Source of the DNA: Arthrobacter sp. Bz4
GTDB taxonomy: Bacteria > Actinomycetota > Actinomycetes > Actinomycetales > Micrococcaceae
DNA: 64,000 nucleotides
Reading direction: 5' to 3'
NCBI RefSeq assembly: GCF_003075455.1
Contig: NZ_QDAE01000015.1
Location: forward strand, 1-64,000
Position numbers and translations under genes: made by a program. Below are positions 9,304 through 19,529 of the stretch, piece by piece. Within the stretch, counting starts at the first letter, position 1. The number at the start of each line of letters is the position of its first letter. The notes under the pieces are model-generated. The model saw only the letters and a program-made list of their open reading frames with translations, ran no database searches and was not told where the DNA came from.

Positions 9304-11411
9304 TGAACCAATCCTACGCGGTACCTGCAATCCCACCGTTTAGGCTGGGAACTCTCTGCGCCACCTTTGCCGGGTGAGCCTTCGCCGGACTCGGGCTCAG
9401 GCAGATCGTTGCCGTGAACATCAAAGTCGCCAACGATTTGCGCGTCAGCAATCTGATCCTGGGGTGCAACGGTCTCGGGTGCAGGTTCGCCGGCCTCGCT
9501 GGCCTCCTCGCGCTCCTTCTTTGAGACCACCGGAGGCAGGGCGTGTACCGGACGGGAATCCTTGGACAACCAGACGTCGCGCAGGTCACGCTTGCGGATT
9601 TCGGTGAACACCTCCGCGATTTCCGCCTGGTTCAGTGTCTCCCGCTCCAGCAACTCCAGCGCGACACGGTCCAGCACATCCCGGTTCTCGGTCAGAATTT
9701 CGTACGCCTCGTCATGGGCGTTGTCGATCAGCCTGCGGATCTCTTCGTCGACGATGTACGCGATGTGATCAGAGTAATTGCGCTCGTGACCCATGTCCCG
9801 TCCGAGGAACGGCTCACCTCCACCCTGTCCGAGCTTGACCGAACCGATCCGCTCGCTCATCCCGTACTGGGTGACCATTTTGCGGGCCGTGGCAGTTGCC
9901 TTCTCGATGTCGTTGGATGCACCAGTCGATGGGTCGTGGAAGACGATCTCCTCCGCTACCCGGCCGCCCATGGCGTAGGCCAACTGGTCCAGCAGCTCAT
10001 TGCGGGTGATCGAGTACTTGTCGTCGCTGGGCAGCACCATCGTGTAGCCCAGGGCGCGGCCACGCGGGAGGATGGTGACCTTAGTGACCGGGTCGGTGTT
10101 GCGCAGGGCGGCCGCTACCAGGGCGTGCCCACCCTCGTGGTAGGCGGTGATCTTGCGTTCCAGTTCCTTCATGACCCGGCTGCGCTTCTGCGGTCCGGCG
10201 ATCACCCGGTCAATCGACTCGTCAAGTGCCCGGTCGTCGATCAGTTGGGCGTTTGAACGTGCGGTCAGGAGGGCCGCCTCGTTAAGGACGTTGGCCAGAT
10301 CAGCGCCGGTAAAACCTGGGGTCTTCTTGGCTACCGAACGGAGGTCCACCCCCGGAGCCATCGGCTTGCCCTTGGAATGCACCGTGAGGATGTGTTCCCG
10401 GCCCAGCATGTCGGGTGCTTCAACCCCGATCTGCCGGTCGAAGCGTCCGGGCCGAAGGAGCGCAGGATCCAGGACGTCGGGCCGGTTGGTGGCAGCGATG
10501 AGGATGACGTTCGATGTTGCATCGAAGCCGTCCATTTCAACCAGTAGCTGGTTCAGGGTCTGCTCGCGCTCGTCGTTGCCGCCGCCGACGCCGGCGCCAC
10601 GGTGGCGTCCGACGGCGTCGATCTCGTCAACGAAAATAATCGCGGGCGCGTTCGCCTTGGCCTGCTCGAACAGGTCACGCACCCGTGAGGCGCCCACGCC
10701 GACGAACATTTCCACGAAGTCGGAGCCGGAGATGGAATAGAACGGAACCCCCGCCTCGCCGGCTACCGCTCGGGCCAGCAGGGTCTTGCCGGTCCCCGGG
10801 GGACCGTAGAGCAGTACGCCCTTGGGAATCTTGGCACCGAGGGCCTGGAACTTGGCCGGTTCCTGCAGAAATTCCTTGATTTCGTGGAGTTCCTCGACCG
10901 CCTCGTCAGCGCCGGCGACGTCATTGAAGGTGACCTGCGGCATGTCCTTGGTGACGAGCTTCGCCTTGGACTTGCCGAACTGCATCACCTTGGATCCGCC
11001 GCCCTGCATCCGGGAGAGCAGGAACCAGAAAATGGCGCCGATGATCAGGAGGGGCAGGAGTAGACCGAGCAGGCTGGTGAACCAGTTGCTTTCGGCTGGC
11101 TGATCAGTGAAACCGTCGACGTCGGAGGTGTTGATCGCTGCAACCACGTCCTCCGCACGGGCGGTGCTGAAGAAGAACTGGACGCTGCGGCCCATATCCT
11201 CGTAGTCGTCACGCAGCGTGAGATCAACCCGCTGGTCGCCGTCGTAAATCTTGGCCTGCTCCACCTGGTTGTCGTTCAGCAGGTCCAGCCCAACATTGGT
11301 GTCAACCCGCGAACTGCTGGTACTGAACAGGTTGGGCAAAATGATCAGCAGCGCCACCACGGCGAGCACAATCCAAAAAATGGGCCCCTTGAAAAGGTTC
11401 TTAAATTTCAT
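9300..11411 (-). CDS. ftsH: ATP-dependent zinc metalloprotease FtsH
   Basis: A 703-residue membrane AAA protease that degrades membrane and short-lived cytosolic proteins. Two N-terminal membrane helices (about residues 10-27 and 106-125) flank an external domain. Then come Walker [12 protein letters not shown], Walker [12 protein letters not shown], the SRH region ending [10 protein letters not shown], and the zinc site HEGGH (most FtsH have HEAGH; the HExxH pattern is kept). The ATG at 11411 is preferred over one 26 codons earlier, since MKFKNLFKG is the normal start. The C-terminal tail after about residue 620 is Pro/Glu-rich and variable. The stop overlaps folE as GTGA. Confidence 0.96.
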   Translation of the reverse strand: MKFKNLFKGPIFWIVLAVVALLIILPNLFSTSSSRVDTNVGLDLLNDNQVEQAKIYDGDQRVDLTLRDDYEDMGRSVQFFFSTARAEDVVAAINTSDVDGFTDQPAESNWFTSLLGLLLPLLIIGAIFWFLLSRMQGGGSKVMQFGKSKAKLVTKDMPQVTFNDVAGADEAVEELHEIKEFLQEPAKFQALGAKIPKGVLLYGPPGTGKTLLARAVAGEAGVPFYSISGSDFVEMFVGVGASRVRDLFEQAKANAPAIIFVDEIDAVGRHRGAGVGGGNDEREQTLNQLLVEMDGFDATSNVILIAATNRPDVLDPALLRPGRFDRQIGVEAPDMLGREHILTVHSKGKPMAPGVDLRSVAKKTPGFTGADLANVLNEAALLTARSNAQLIDDRALDESIDRVIAGPQKRSRVMKELERKITAYHEGGHALVAAALRNTDPVTKVTILPRGRALGYTMVLPSDDKYSITRNELLDQLAYAMGGRVAEEIVFHDPSTGASNDIEKATATARKMVTQYGMSERIGSVKLGQGGGEPFLGRDMGHERNYSDHIAYIVDEEIRRLIDNAHDEAYEILTENRDVLDRVALELLERETLNQAEIAEVFTEIRKRDLRDVWLSKDSRPVHALPPVVSKKEREEASEAGEPAPETVAPQDQIADAQIVGDFDVHGNDLPEPESGEGSPGKGGAESSQPKRWDCRYRVGLVQ

Positions 11412-11603
11412 TCGTCTCAGGGCTGCGAGACCCTGTCCCTCCTGCTTAACAAACCAAATATCGCTTACGGCAACGCGGTCCGCGCGCAACGAAAGCTGCT
11501 ACCCAAGCTTTACACCGTCTTCACACAACCACGCACCAAATTGCGCATAAGTTCCCTATGGGCGGACAGATTTCGAGTGTGCCCGCCCCGCTGGTGACCC
11601 GGT

Positions 11604-12155
11604 CTACTCGTAGACGTGCGGGGCGAGGGTACCGATGAAGTCAAGGTTGCGGTACTTTTCTGCGAAGTCCAGGCCGTAGCCGACCACAAACTCGTTGGGA
11701 ATGTTGTAGCCGACGTACTTCACGTCGATGCTGACCTTCGCGGCTTCTGGTTTCCGCAGGAGGGTGCAGATCTCAACGGAGGCCGGTCCGCGGGACTGCA
11801 GGTTGGACTTCAGCCAGGAAAGGGTCAGACCCGAGTCAATGATGTCCTCCACGATAAGGACGTGCTTTCCCATCAGATCGGTTTCCAGGTCCTTGAGGAT
11901 ACGCACCACCCCCGAAGACTGGGTGCCAGATCCGTATGACGATACCGCCATCCAGTCCATGGTGACGTGGGAATGCAGTGCACGCGCCAGGTCAGCCATC
12001 ACCATTACTGCGCCCTTCAGTACACCGACGATCAGGATGTCCCGGCCGGCGTAGTCGGCGTCTATCTGGGCCGCCAGCTCGGCTACGCGCTGCTGGATTT
12101 CCTCTTTTGTGTAGAGAACATGCTTGAGGTCGTCATGGACGTCCTGTGAATCCAC
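11604..12155 (-). CDS. hpt: Hypoxanthine phosphoribosyltransferase
   Basis: About 183 residues. It salvages hypoxanthine and guanine to IMP and GMP using PRPP. The PRPP loop is VLIVEDIIDSGLTL, and VGVLKGAVMVMADLAR and VGYNIPNEFVVGYGLDFAEKY are also family signatures. The GTG at 12155 has an AGGAG seven bases upstream and yields the normal N terminus; an ATG at 12188 is an alternative that adds 11 residues. It lies between tilS and ftsH, an order conserved across Gram-positives. Confidence 0.95.
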   Translation of the reverse strand: MDSQDVHDDLKHVLYTKEEIQQRVAELAAQIDADYAGRDILIVGVLKGAVMVMADLARALHSHVTMDWMAVSSYGSGTQSSGVVRILKDLETDLMGKHVLIVEDIIDSGLTLSWLKSNLQSRGPASVEICTLLRKPEAAKVSIDVKYVGYNIPNEFVVGYGLDFAEKYRNLDFIGTLAPHVYE

Positions 12156-12196
12156 CAATTGCTCCTGAGGGTTTGGATAGGGCGGCACCGAAGGGC

Positions 12197-13240
12197 TTAG
12201 GAAAGTGCGCGGTTGTTTCTAAAGACAAGACTGCCATAGCTTGGGTCCCCTTGGGGAACGGATTTCCCGCGCACCTGACGGTGCACGCTGATGAATCCGC
12301 CAAGTTGCACCGGGCCGGCAGAGCCACGGCGCTCCAGCAACGTCTCTGTCGCACGGATCCTTTCAAAACTCGGCTGTTCCCCGCCGAGCCGGACGGCAGT
12401 GAGGGCCAGGACGCGCTGCCGGAGGGATGGCGGCAGCGCGCGGAGTGCGTCTTCGGGGAGCAGGATGTCGTTGCCGTCGAGCACGTGCAGTTGCTCATAC
12501 TTTTCCAGGCTGACCCGATCCAGATAGTCGGCGTCCTGCGCCAGAATGCGTGAGGTGCGATACAGTGCCCGGGCCACCCCTGGGCCGAGCTGGTCTTCCA
12601 GGTAGGGCAGTACCTGGGTTCGGACCCGGGAACGAGCGAAGCTGGGATCAGAGTTTGACGGATCATGCCAAGGTTCAAGGCCCTCGAAACGGCAAATTTC
12701 GACCGTCTCCTCACGACGCAGTCCCAGGAAGGGCCGAAGGTAGCGGCCGCGCTGGGCCGGCATGCCGGCGAGGGACCTGGTGCCGGATCCGCGCGCCAAC
12801 CCCAGCAGCACCTGCTCCGCCTGGTCATCAAGTGTGTGGCCAAGGAGCACCGCTGACGCACCCAGTTCGGCTGCAGCCGCGTCCAGAACCCCGAACCGGG
12901 CCGTACGCGCCGCCGCTTCCGGTCCCATGCCTGTCTGGTCGACAGTGACTGCCCGTACACTCACCGGTTCCAGCCCCAGCTCTGTGAGCTTGGTTGCCGT
13001 CTGCGCGGAGACCGCTGCACTGTCTGGATGGAGGCCGTGATCCACTACCACCGCTCCTACCCGGTACCGTCCGGAGCGGGCTGAGTGTGCTGCGACGGAT
13101 GCCAGTGCCAAAGAGTCGGGTCCTCCGCTGCAGGCCACCAGGATGAGAGACCCCACCGGGGTTCCCCCCGATTCAAGGGCGTGTTGCAGCAGGTTGCGGG
13201 CGTTGGCCACCACCGGGCTGAGCCGGGGTCGCCTAACCAC
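12197..13240 (-). CDS. tilS: tRNA(Ile)-lysidine synthase
   Basis: About 347 residues. TilS modifies the wobble cytidine of the AUA-reading tRNA-Ile to lysidine, which is essential for decoding. The N-type ATP pyrophosphatase loop SGGPDSLAL is near residue 31, followed by VDHGLHPDS and LLGHTLDDQAEQVLLGLARG. The start is taken as the GTG at 13240, eight bases inside the 3' end of the metalloprotease gene; longer readings run antisense-like through that gene. The C terminus lacks a long extension, as is usual in actinobacterial TilS. hpt begins 41 nt downstream. Confidence 0.93.
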   Translation of the reverse strand: MVRRPRLSPVVANARNLLQHALESGGTPVGSLILVACSGGPDSLALASVAAHSARSGRYRVGAVVVDHGLHPDSAAVSAQTATKLTELGLEPVSVRAVTVDQTGMGPEAAARTARFGVLDAAAAELGASAVLLGHTLDDQAEQVLLGLARGSGTRSLAGMPAQRGRYLRPFLGLRREETVEICRFEGLEPWHDPSNSDPSFARSRVRTQVLPYLEDQLGPGVARALYRTSRILAQDADYLDRVSLEKYEQLHVLDGNDILLPEDALRALPPSLRQRVLALTAVRLGGEQPSFERIRATETLLERRGSAGPVQLGGFISVHRQVRGKSVPQGDPSYGSLVFRNNRALS

Positions 13241-14390
13241 CGTTGCGCAACCCCATCCGGGCGATCCACTTGTCAGGGGCATGGATTTCTTCCTCAGTCG
13301 GAAGGTGCTCTGCACTGGTCCAGACGCTGTTGAATCCCTCCATACCCACCCGGTCCACGACCCGACGCACAAACCTCGCACCGTCGCTGTACTGCCGCAT
13401 CTTGGCATCGAGCCCAAGGACCCGCCGCAGGAATTTCTCCACCGGGCCGCGTGACTTTCCCCGCGCGTTGAAGCGGCGGCGAATGGTTTTGACGCTCGGG
13501 ACGATGCTTGAGTCAACGGCGTCCATCACCACGTTCGCGTGCCCTTCGAGGAGGCTCATGACGGCGGTGAGGTGTGACATGCGAGCCTTGTCCTGCGGAT
13601 CCTGGAGCAGGGAGAGGATTCCGTTGTCGCTGTCTTTGGGGTCGCTGTCTTTGCTGTCACTGTCGGTGGGAGCACCGCCGCTGGTGAGACCCTTTGCCGC
13701 CTTCGCCAGTCGGTCGGAGAGTCCATCCGCCTTATCCAGCAACCCCTCGGTCAGCTCGGAAATGTGCGCCAGCATGTGGTCCTTCAACCAGGGTGCGGCG
13801 GCGAACTGGACCCGGTGGGTTTGCTCGTGAAGGCATACCCACAACCGGAAGTCGGCAGGCTCTACGTTCAGCTCACGCTCCACCGCAAGGATATTGGGTG
13901 CTACGAGCATCAGGCGCCCGCCTGATCCGTTTTTCGCCGGCCCGAAGGGGTCGTATTGTCCAAGCACCTTTGAGGAGAGGAAGGCCAGGATTGCACCGAA
14001 CTGGGCACCGGTGAGGGTTCCGCCGAGCGCGGCGCTGGCGGTGGTGAGCTGCTCCTTTTTGGTGCGTGAAAGATGCTCCAGCGCTGGCGCCATCAGCGCC
14101 TGGAAGCTCTGGGTGTTTGCCTTCGCCCAGGACGCCCGATCCACGATCAACAGATCGGAGTCCCGCAGGTCCTTGGCGGCGTCGAGCCCGGTGATCTGGT
14201 GGACGTAGCCGATCGATGCGTCAGCAGCGGCGCGGAGTTCAGCGACAACCTCGGCAATCTCCCGTGGACTGACCTGCGGCCCAGCGGACGTGAGTTTGGC
14301 TGCGCTAGCGGCAGCCAGCTCCCAGTTGATGAGTTGAGGCGGTGCCTTGTGGCGGACAGTGGACGAAAAGTTGCTCTCCATGTGGTCCAT
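13233..14390 (-). CDS. Zinc-dependent metalloprotease, DUF2342 family
   Basis: A 385-residue protein of the actinobacterial family sometimes called F420 biosynthesis-associated (DUF2342). It has a mid-protein zinc motif HEQTH in the context WVCLHEQTHRVQFAAAPWLK (about residue 187), and a downstream LLEGHANVVMDAVD segment likely to supply another ligand. A stretch with SDSKDSDPKDSDNG repeats sits in a probable loop. The family is almost always next to tilS, as here. Substrate unknown. No signal peptide is evident, so it probably acts in the cytoplasm. Confidence 0.88.
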   Translation of the reverse strand: MDHMESNFSSTVRHKAPPQLINWELAAASAAKLTSAGPQVSPREIAEVVAELRAAADASIGYVHQITGLDAAKDLRDSDLLIVDRASWAKANTQSFQALMAPALEHLSRTKKEQLTTASAALGGTLTGAQFGAILAFLSSKVLGQYDPFGPAKNGSGGRLMLVAPNILAVERELNVEPADFRLWVCLHEQTHRVQFAAAPWLKDHMLAHISELTEGLLDKADGLSDRLAKAAKGLTSGGAPTDSDSKDSDPKDSDNGILSLLQDPQDKARMSHLTAVMSLLEGHANVVMDAVDSSIVPSVKTIRRRFNARGKSRGPVEKFLRRVLGLDAKMRQYSDGARFVRRVVDRVGMEGFNSVWTSAEHLPTEEEIHAPDKWIARMGLRNGG

Positions 14391-14422
14391 TCGACCACAC
14401 TAGCCTGTGAAGATTGGCGCAG

Positions 14423-15856
14423 CTATCGGCAACCGCAACCCGCGATGGCCGCTGCCGTCCGGTCGATTGCGGTACGCGCCGCGACAGTGTTTCCGTCCAA
14501 TTCTCCGGCAATAAACGAGAACACCAGAAGCCGTCCGTCAACAGTGACCACGTACCCGCTGAGCGCGGTCACCGCGTTGAGTGTTCCCGTTTTTGCTCTC
14601 ACCAGACCGGCGCCGTTAGCGGCAGGACCCTGCAGCTCATACCTATCCTGCAGGGTGCCGGATAGTCCAGCAATCGGCATGCCCCCCAGGGCCGCGACGA
14701 GCGCAGGATCTTCGGAGATTGCCAAGGCCCGCACCACTGCGGCGAGCTGAGCTGGCGACACGTCGTTGCGCGGCGAGAGCCCAGCAGCGTCGCCGACTAC
14801 CAGCCCCTCCCCGGGCACTCCCAACTGGCCCAGGACGCTATCGATGGTATCGGTGGCGCCACCAAACGATGCCGGCTGGCCAGCGGCTCCCGCCGCCAGC
14901 CGGGCGAGTGTCTCGGCGAGATAGTTGTCGCTGGTGAGAAGCATATGCTCAACCTGTTGTTCCACGGTTGCCGATGCGACCGCTGCCAGCTCGACGGCGT
15001 CGGCAGGCGCTGAGGCCCGAATGACTTCCGCCGCCACCTCCACACCGGCTTCGCTGCCAGCGGCGGCAAACGCCGCGCTGAAGGCCGTTGCGGCGTCGAA
15101 TGCCGCGTCGGCTGAGCGGGGCCCCCGGGAGACGCCCTCTTCCACCCATGACGAATTGATCGCCAACGGGTAAATGGGACTTATCTCTCCTGCCGCAATG
15201 TCTCCCGGCAACCATCCTGCGTTGAGTGTGGGTCCCACGAACATCGTGTCATCGAGCAGGATGGTGAACGGCCCGTCAGCCGGGTCCACCGCGTCGAGGG
15301 TTTCATTGGCAAGGGTTTGCAGGCCGGCATGGCCCACCACCGCGTCCGGATCCGACTCCCCGGCGGACAGCAGCACGTCACCCCCAGCAACCAGCACCAG
15401 CTCGCTGCTTCTCGCACCGGCAACCACTGTTGTTTCGAACCGCCGCTCGGCTGAAAGCTTGGTCATCGCGGCGGCGGCGGTGAGCAGCTTCTGATTGGAT
15501 GCCGGTAGCTGGTGAGCATCCCCATCCTGGTCGAAAAGGACATCGCCGGAGATGGCGTCCACCACCACCCCCGACAGGTTCCCAGGGCCGTCGAGCATGA
15601 GCTCGGCTTCGAGGGCTGCCGTCAGGAGCCCGGGATCTGGGAGCGGCGCTTCAGGGTCGAGTGCCGCTACGTGTGCAGGCGGAGTCAGCTCCGACGGCGG
15701 TATCTGGAGCTCAGGGGTGCTGGGCTGCGGCGTGGCTGCCGGCTCTTCGAGGGCGCGCACCACCGATGGAACAGCGGCAAACCCCAGGGGCACTGCCAGA
15801 ACCGCGAACACGGCAACAAGGAGGGCTGCGGTGATCACGCGTGCGCCGCGGAGCAT
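14423..15856 (-). CDS. dacB: D-alanyl-D-alanine carboxypeptidase/endopeptidase (PBP4 type)
   Basis: A 477-residue class C penicillin-binding protein of the S13 family that trims peptidoglycan stem peptides. The N terminus has a signal or anchor helix (about residues 5-33), then a Pro-rich linker. Active-site motifs are the SxxK box SNQK in [15 protein letters not shown] (about residue 123), SDN in [13 protein letters not shown], and KTG in VRAKTGTLN near the C terminus. It is divergent from ppa and heads the tilS-hpt-ftsH gene string. All three catalytic boxes are intact. Confidence 0.94.
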   Translation of the reverse strand: MLRGARVITAALLVAVFAVLAVPLGFAAVPSVVRALEEPAATPQPSTPELQIPPSELTPPAHVAALDPEAPLPDPGLLTAALEAELMLDGPGNLSGVVVDAISGDVLFDQDGDAHQLPASNQKLLTAAAAMTKLSAERRFETTVVAGARSSELVLVAGGDVLLSAGESDPDAVVGHAGLQTLANETLDAVDPADGPFTILLDDTMFVGPTLNAGWLPGDIAAGEISPIYPLAINSSWVEEGVSRGPRSADAAFDAATAFSAAFAAAGSEAGVEVAAEVIRASAPADAVELAAVASATVEQQVEHMLLTSDNYLAETLARLAAGAAGQPASFGGATDTIDSVLGQLGVPGEGLVVGDAAGLSPRNDVSPAQLAAVVRALAISEDPALVAALGGMPIAGLSGTLQDRYELQGPAANGAGLVRAKTGTLNAVTALSGYVVTVDGRLLVFSFIAGELDGNTVAARTAIDRTAAAIAGCGCR

Positions 15857-15998
15857 CCAGGTCCCCCAATCGATTGGCTGTCACACTGGTTCGAACCCAC
15901 GAGATGCGCCCTCACCCTATATGTTTAAGATTAGACCGACGCGGCAGCCTTTGAGGCACACCGCCGCGCTGCCCCACAGGATTCCACAGGAGAGTGCC

Positions 15999-16565
15999 AT
16001 GAACCTCGACGTCACCATCGAGATCCCCAAAGGATCACGCGTCAAGTATGAAATCGACCATGAGACGCACCGGCTACGCCTGGACCGTGTCCTCTTCACC
16101 TCAATGCAGTACCCCACCCACTACGGCTACTTCGAAAACACGCTCGGTGAGGACGGTGATCCGCTGGATGCGATGGTCATGCTCCAGGACTTCGACCTCC
16201 TCCCGGGTGTGTTGGTCGAGTCGCGTCCGATCGGCGTCTTCAACATGACCGACGACGGCGGCGGTGACGCCAAGGTGCTGTGCGTTCCCACCGACCCGCG
16301 CTTCGATCACATCAAGGACCTCTCGGATGTGTCACCCTTCCTGCTGGAAGAGATCAAGCATTTCTTCGAACGATACAAGGACCTTGAGCCCGGCAAATGG
16401 GTTGAAGCAGCCGATTGGGCGGATCGGGAAGCCGCGGAGGCCGAGGTGGAGGCCTCACTGAAGCGGTTCCAGGACCTCGGGGAACAGCGGGAAGAGGACG
16501 AGCCACAGGGCCGCGACGTCGACGCCGATGTCGAGAACGCCACCACCACGCCGCAGGGCCGCTAG
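15999..16565 (+). CDS. ppa: Inorganic pyrophosphatase
   Basis: A 188-residue family I pyrophosphatase that hydrolyses PPi to drive biosynthesis. Metal-binding residues are seen in [12 protein letters not shown] and in [17 protein letters not shown], with substrate residues in [15 protein letters not shown]. The ATG at 15999 follows CAGGAGAG at good spacing; in-frame sequence upstream runs antisense to dacB and is not coding. The last ~25 residues are an acidic, Gln-rich tail beyond the usual core. It is divergently transcribed from dacB. Confidence 0.96.
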   Translation: MNLDVTIEIPKGSRVKYEIDHETHRLRLDRVLFTSMQYPTHYGYFENTLGEDGDPLDAMVMLQDFDLLPGVLVESRPIGVFNMTDDGGGDAKVLCVPTDPRFDHIKDLSDVSPFLLEEIKHFFERYKDLEPGKWVEAADWADREAAEAEVEASLKRFQDLGEQREEDEPQGRDVDADVENATTTPQGR

Positions 16566-16606
16566 CAGGTTCAAAAACAACGTTTTCCGGTTGATTACAC
16601 CGGTTA

Positions 16607-16641
16607 AGAGCATGGCTTCAGGCATACTGAAGCCATGCTCT
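16607..16641. promoter_or_regulatory. Perfect 15-bp inverted repeat spanning the start codon of the SatD-like gene
   Basis: Arms AGAGCATGGCTTCAG (16607-16621) and CTGAAGCCATGCTCT (16627-16641) are exact reverse complements around a 5-nt centre. The ATG of the next gene (16635-16637) lies inside the second arm. As DNA it looks like a high-affinity operator for a dimeric regulator; as RNA it would hide the start codon. CATACT at 16623-16628 resembles a -10 box placed so close that a leaderless transcript is possible. Confidence 0.75.
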
Positions 16642-17282
16642 ACGTCTTAACGATCAACCAGCGTGACTCCCGTGAGGTGGGTGACCTGGTCAATGATCTA
16701 CTGCGCGGGTTGCGTCATGTCGAAACCGTGGTGCCATTCCAGCGGTCAACGGGCGATGAACTGCAAGGTGTCGTCGATAACGCCACCACTGCTATCGACG
16801 TCGCGCTTACGGCCCTGCGTCACCGCCGATGGCATGTTGGGATTGGCGTGGGTGGCGTTCACTCGCCCATCCCTGAAAACATTCTCGAAGCCCAGGGCTA
16901 CGGCCTGGTGTACGCGCGACGGGCGGTCACCCGGGCGCAGAAGACCGGCGAACGCATTCCATTGGCCGTGGAGGGACCTGACTCGCAGGTAGCGGCGGAG
17001 GCTGAAGCGGTGCTTCGGCTGTTGGGGCAAATTGTGTTCACCCGGACCGAGGCCGAGTGGAACGTGCTGGATCTGCTGACCCCGGGCGCCCGGGGTCAGC
17101 AAAAGCTGATCGCCGCGGAACTGGGTATCACCACCCAAGCGGTCAGCAAGGCGGTGGTCAGGTCGCACTGGGTGGAGGAATGGGCAACCCGTCCGGCGGC
17201 CGCCAGGCTCCTCGACCTTACGGCCGGTCCGGCGGCGCTACCACCAGCGACGCTGCCCTACGAATCGGGCAGCGTCTACTGA
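16635..17282 (+). CDS. SatD-like protein with C-terminal helix-turn-helix
   Basis: A 215-residue protein. The first ~130 residues (LTINQRDSREVGDLVNDLL, VGIGVGGVHSP) resemble SatD-like proteins. The rest forms a winged-helix-like region containing LIAAELGITTQAVSKAVVRS, a good MarR-type recognition helix. It is probably a DNA-binding regulator. Its start codon lies inside a long perfect inverted repeat, which fits autoregulation. It follows ppa after 69 nt. Family assignment is tentative; the HTH is the firmest part. Confidence 0.65.
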   Translation: MLYVLTINQRDSREVGDLVNDLLRGLRHVETVVPFQRSTGDELQGVVDNATTAIDVALTALRHRRWHVGIGVGGVHSPIPENILEAQGYGLVYARRAVTRAQKTGERIPLAVEGPDSQVAAEAEAVLRLLGQIVFTRTEAEWNVLDLLTPGARGQQKLIAAELGITTQAVSKAVVRSHWVEEWATRPAAARLLDLTAGPAALPPATLPYESGSVY

Positions 17283-17296
17283 CTGGGTGCCGCGCG

Positions 17297-18127
17297 CTAG
17301 ACGAGGGTGCGGAGGACCTTCGCGGCACCGTCGTCGTACACGCTGGCCGTCACTTCGGTTGCTGCCGCGAGCACTTCATCGGGTGACTGTCCCATCGCCA
17401 CACCCCTGGCCGCCCACTCGAGCATCTCGATGTCGTTCCGACCATCACCGATGGCAACAGTGCCGGACGGGTCGATACCCAGACGTCGGCGAAGCAGTTC
17501 AAGAGCACTCGCCTTGGTGACACCAGCCGCGGCAATATCCAGCCAGGCCGTCCACCCCACCGAGTAGGTGACACCGTGCAGGCCAATCGCCTCGACCGCC
17601 TCCCCGAACTGTTCGGCAGTGCTGTCCGTGCTGAACACCACCACCCGCACCGCGGCAGCGTCGAGCATTTCGTCGAAGTCCACCGTATGGGTCTCGGCGC
17701 CGAAGCTGGCATCCTGAAACCGTTCGGTGGCAAGGAAATTTCCCTCGTCATCCTCAAGCGCATATTTGGCGGTGGGCAACTTCTCCCTCAGCGCGACGAG
17801 TGCTGGCCTGGGATCGAAGGTGACCCGATCAATAATTTCGAATCCGTGGGCCAGTGTCGGATCGACGCGTAGTGTCACTCCTCCGTTGGAGCACACGCTG
17901 TACCCGCTGGTGATGCCGATCTGTTTGATGATGGGCAGCGCCGCTCCCAGTGAGCGTCCCGTGGCGATGATGACCTGATGCCCAGCGTCGACAACCGCCC
18001 GCGCGGCATCACGGACCTCTTCGGACATAATTCCCTCGTGGTCCACGAGGGTACCGTCGACGTCGAGGGCGATGAGTTTGCGTTCGGTCTGCCGGTCCTC
18101 GATGCCTGCAGTGGAGAATTCTTTCAT
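17297..18127 (-). CDS. HAD-superfamily Cof-type phosphatase
   Basis: 276 residues. HAD motif I is LIALDVDGTLVDHEG near residue 20, with the nucleophile Asp. Motif II is IIATGRS, and motif IV is TVAIGDGRNDIEMLEWA near residue 225. A C2-type cap lies between. Such enzymes dephosphorylate sugar phosphates or nucleotides in the cytoplasm; the substrate cannot be told. It is downstream of serS on the same strand (44-nt gap) and converges with the SatD-like gene. Confidence 0.9.
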   Translation of the reverse strand: MKEFSTAGIEDRQTERKLIALDVDGTLVDHEGIMSEEVRDAARAVVDAGHQVIIATGRSLGAALPIIKQIGITSGYSVCSNGGVTLRVDPTLAHGFEIIDRVTFDPRPALVALREKLPTAKYALEDDEGNFLATERFQDASFGAETHTVDFDEMLDAAAVRVVVFSTDSTAEQFGEAVEAIGLHGVTYSVGWTAWLDIAAAGVTKASALELLRRRLGIDPSGTVAIGDGRNDIEMLEWAARGVAMGQSPDEVLAAATEVTASVYDDGAAKVLRTLV

Positions 18128-18170
18128 TACTCCAGTGAACCAGACTCGCTGCTCCCCGGGGTAGGTCGGC

Positions 18171-19457
18171 TCAGGATGCTCCGAGGACCGGGAGCACTTC
18201 CAGCCCGCCCAGGTAGGGACGGAGCGCCTGCGGAACCGTCACTGACCCATCGGCATTCTGGTGGTGCTCGAGGATAGCGACGATCCAGCGGGTGGTGGCG
18301 AGCGTGCCGTTGAGTGTTGCAACTGCCCGGGTGCCCTTCTGTCCCTCCGGTTGCCGCTCCCGAATGTTGAGGCGGCGGGCCTGGAAGGTGGTGCAGTTAG
18401 AGGTGGATGTCAGCTCGCGGTAAGCCTCCTGGGTGGGAACCCAGGCTTCGCAGTCGAACTTGCGGGCGGCGGACATGCCCAAATCCCCGGCGGCAGTATC
18501 GATCACCCGGTAGGGCAGTTCCACCTTGGCGAGCATTTCCTCTTCCCACGCGAGCATGCGGGCGTGCTCCGCGTAGGACTCTTCCTCGGTGGTGTAAGCG
18601 AACATTTCGACCTTGTTGAACTGGTGGACCCTGATGATTCCACGGGTGTCCTTGCCGTGTGAGCCAGCTTCCCGGCGATAGCAGGAGGACCAGCCGGCAT
18701 AACGGACCGGCCCGCCGGAAAGGTCGAGGATCTCGTCGGAATGATAGCCCGCCATTGCTACTTCGGAAGTGCCCACTAGGTAGAGGTCATCCTCCGCCAG
18801 GCGGTAGATTTCGGCGTCGTGGGCGACGTCGAACCCAGTACCCTGCATGATTTCCGGGCGAACCAGCGTGGGGGTGATCATGGGGGTGAAACCAGCCTGA
18901 ATAGCCTGGTCCATGGCCATGTTCAGCAGCGCAAGCTCCAGCCGGGCACCAACACCCTTGAGGAAGTAAAAGCGGGACCCCGAGACCTTCGCCCCCCGCT
19001 CCATGTCGATTGCACCGATCAGCTCACCGATTTCCAGGTGGTCCCTGGGGGTGAAGCCTTCAGCGCTGAAATCCCGTGGAGTGCCGACTGTCTTGATGAC
19101 CTCGAAATCGTCCTCGCCGCCGGCCGGGACGCCGTCCTGGATGGCGTTCGGCAACCGGCGAAGGAGTGAGTCCTGATCCTGCCTGGCCGCTTCAGCCTCG
19201 ACTGCCGCCGCCTTGACTGAGGCGGCAAGCTCCTTTACCTCTGCGAGCAGCGCCTGCTTTTCGTCACCTTTGGCCTGGGCGACCCGCTTTCCGAAAGCGT
19301 TCTGGTCTGCCCGGAGGGATTCGGCGCTGGTTACCACCTCACGACGGCGGGAATCAGCCGAAATGATCGCATCCACCAGCGCAACGTCGGCGCGGCGGGC
19401 TCGCTGCGAGGTGCGGAATTTCTCAGGGTTTTCGCGGAGTTCATTAACATCGATCAC
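18171..19457 (-). CDS. serS: Serine--tRNA ligase
   Basis: A 428-residue class II synthetase that charges tRNA-Ser. The N-terminal ~110 residues form the tRNA-binding antiparallel coiled coil ([20 protein letters not shown]). The core has motif 2 in [19 protein letters not shown], and motif 3 ends in [20 protein letters not shown]. Length is standard. It is divergent from the diacylglycerol-kinase-like gene, with 72 nt between the start codons. Confidence 0.96.
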   Translation of the reverse strand: MIDVNELRENPEKFRTSQRARRADVALVDAIISADSRRREVVTSAESLRADQNAFGKRVAQAKGDEKQALLAEVKELAASVKAAAVEAEAARQDQDSLLRRLPNAIQDGVPAGGEDDFEVIKTVGTPRDFSAEGFTPRDHLEIGELIGAIDMERGAKVSGSRFYFLKGVGARLELALLNMAMDQAIQAGFTPMITPTLVRPEIMQGTGFDVAHDAEIYRLAEDDLYLVGTSEVAMAGYHSDEILDLSGGPVRYAGWSSCYRREAGSHGKDTRGIIRVHQFNKVEMFAYTTEEESYAEHARMLAWEEEMLAKVELPYRVIDTAAGDLGMSAARKFDCEAWVPTQEAYRELTSTSNCTTFQARRLNIRERQPEGQKGTRAVATLNGTLATTRWIVAILEHHQNADGSVTVPQALRPYLGGLEVLPVLGAS

Positions 19458-19529
19458 GAGCCAAGACTATCAATGGCGCAGGACGATTATCCCCGGCAGA
19501 CACTTCATGGCGATACGCTGAGGTGCATC

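Noticed and set aside
12133-12960. Open frame of 275 codons over tilS in another frame
   Set aside because: TilS motifs are clear in the other frame. This one is Arg/Trp/Cys-rich with no domain.
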